A DNA stretch of 25,889 nt from Prasinococcaceae sp. CCMP 1430 (Eukaryota; Prasinodermophyta; Palmophyllophyceae; Prasinococcales; Prasinococcaceae), in the NCBI GenBank assembly GCA_013416795.1, contig RQSC01000019.1:7648-33536 (forward strand). Direction: 5' to 3'. Shown here piece after piece: positions 24,936-25,889 of the stretch. Under the pieces are notes generated by a model that searched no databases, was not told the DNA's origin, and saw nothing but the letters and a program-made list of their open reading frames with translations. The number at the start of each line of letters is the position of its first letter. Position 1 is the stretch's first letter. The position numbers and the translations under genes are program-made.

Positions 24936-25394
24936 GTTGGAGCTGATGACGTCCTGCGGCACGACGATGGCCTGAGTCGCCAGCGACGCAGCAAGCCCTC
25001 CGCCTGACGACGACACGGCCGCGACCTGCGCGGGGGAGAGCTCGAGCGGCTGCGCAGCCCTCCCGACACCGGCCTTGGCCGCCTCGAGCACGCTGAGGTA
25101 CACAATGCGCGCTGGCAGCGCCGCGCCCAGCACCGTCGTGATTCCGCGGTACAGCCCCCCCACGCCCTCGCTCCTCACCACGTGCCGGAACGTGTGCGCC
25201 ATCTGCACGATTGGATTGCTCGACCCGCGCGCACCCGCCCCGCCACGCGCCGCCTCGACCTGCATGCGCGTCTTTACGACCGACATGGGGAAGAGCAGGC
25301 AGGTGAGCCCGCTGAACGCCACCGTGCCGTACCCGAAGAACTTGAGCTTGTTCATGCGGTCCCAATCGCTCTCGGAGAGCTGCGGCGACGCCAT
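24921..25394 (-). CDS. Mitochondrial carrier (SLC25A44-like), truncated to about half
   Basis: SLC25 carriers are six-helix transporters of the inner mitochondrial membrane built from three repeats of about 100 residues. The start MASPQLSESDWDRMNKLKFF and the carrier signature LLFPMSVVKTRMQVE (PxxxxK/R), then SEGVGGLYRGITTVLGAALP, form repeat 1. GGGLAASLATQAIVVPQDVI begins repeat 2 with its PxD signature. After DVIS, where relatives continue with a Gln and a hydrophobic helix, the frame goes out of homology (SNLAAA) and stops at 24921-24923, giving 157 residues. No minus-strand donor lies at the break, so this is not a simple exon end. The second half of the carrier is absent downstream, where a plus-strand frame of different character lies. 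A pseudogene or an assembly join near 24940 would explain it. Confidence 0.78.
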   Translation of the reverse strand: MASPQLSESDWDRMNKLKFFGYGTVAFSGLTCLLFPMSVVKTRMQVEAARGGAGARGSSNPIVQMAHTFRHVVRSEGVGGLYRGITTVLGAALPARIVYLSVLEAAKAGVGRAAQPLELSPAQVAAVSSSGGGLAASLATQAIVVPQDVISSNLAAA

Positions 25395-25889
25395 CGCTGC
25401 GCGCCGCCGGGGCCGCGTGCGCGCGCGCGCGCGGCCCCGGCCCTGGCCCCGTCGCTGCGTGCAGCGCTGTAGCGTCGGCCGCAACGCCCGTCCTACCAGC
25501 CCGCGCCTGCCAACGAGGCCCCGGACGGCCGCCGACACCACAGCGGCGCGCGGGGGGCGCGCGCGCGCGCTGTGGCTGCGCACCACGCGAGCGCACCCTG
25601 CCCGCCAATTTCCGCGTTTGTCTCCGTTCTTCGACGGGCTCGTTGATGCTTTACGACGATGGTACAAACGACGCTTCGATATTCACGCCCATTTGGACAC
25701 GGAAAATTTTCGCGGCGTGCGCGCGGCGCACTCGGCGACTCGCGCCCAAAACCTCCGCCTCGCGGGGGTGAGGGCCACAGGGGCACTCGGCGGCGGGCGG
25801 CGCGCGCGGGAGCGTCCTGCTGCCTGGGAGGGGCGCGGAGGTGCCGCCATGGCGGCGACGCGTGCCCAGGCGCGCGCGTCGTCGCGCGC
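25395..25889. other. Upstream region of the carrier gene to the window end
   Basis: No gene is supported. Positions 25605-25715 are less GC-rich and could be the carrier promoter region. A plus-strand ATG at 25849 in good context (gccgccatgg) may begin another gene beyond the window, but only 13 codons are visible. Confidence 0.35.

Noticed and set aside
25849-25889. Plus-strand ATG in good context at the window end
   Set aside because: Only 13 low-complexity codons are visible, too few to call a gene.
1-25889. tRNA, rRNA and snRNA genes
   Set aside because: I scanned for T-loop and B-box-like motifs and common snRNA starts and saw none. The GGTTCGAT near 8749 is inside the hydrolase coding sequence.

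Overview
The window is nuclear DNA of a GC-rich protist. The genes are eukaryotic and some have GT-AG introns of about 100 to 225 nt. They include an organellar family-A DNA polymerase, 14-3-3, DNAJC11, a GNL3/nucleostemin-type GTPase, a GT15 mannosyltransferase-like enzyme and an SLC25 carrier. The high GC, the AC/GT microsatellites, the lysine- and cysteine-rich repeats and the 2OG-oxygenase-like fragment make a marine microalga, perhaps a haptophyte, my best guess. No marker in the window fixes the lineage.

Layout. 1-1088: AC-repeat and A-rich intergenic DNA. 1089-2097 (+): phytanoyl-CoA dioxygenase-like gene, one intron. 2196-4667 (-): 823-residue coiled-coil protein. 5444-7090 (-): periplasmic-binding-protein-like protein with four tandem Cys/Lys-rich repeats, 5' end missing. 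7085-7380 (+): C-terminal half of a 2OG-Fe(II) oxygenase-like domain. 7618-7917 (-): last exon of a 14-3-3 gene. 8043-9022 (+): histidine phosphatase pieces interrupted by half of a bacterial-type alpha/beta hydrolase. 9343-12687 (-): organellar DNA polymerase, three exons, running into a 150-N gap. 13416-15950 (+): DNAJC11 in four exons, apparently complete. 16377-18935 (+): membrane-anchored protein that looks like a GBP-type GTPase without its P-loop. 19094-20686 (-): GNL3-like permuted GTPase without its basic N-terminus. 20703-22286 (+): GT15-like glycosyltransferase. 22522-24468 (+): TPR-Hsp70 fusion. 24821-24935 (+): possible membrane exon. 24921-25394 (-): half of a mitochondrial carrier.

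Two things stand out. First, at least five places join two incomplete genes, and two of these sit exactly at a lone N (7938, 20702). The simplest reading is misjoined or chimeric assembly, often inside repeat-rich introns, so gene order and breaks should not be read as biology until long reads support them. Second, three introns with both splice sites visible have a TG-rich 5' half and a CA-rich 3' half in the sense strand. Each could fold into a long hairpin that brings the splice sites together. This intron design is the best candidate here for an undescribed feature.

The genes do not form a pathway. They are unrelated eukaryotic housekeeping and accessory genes, mostly intact where no junction intervenes.
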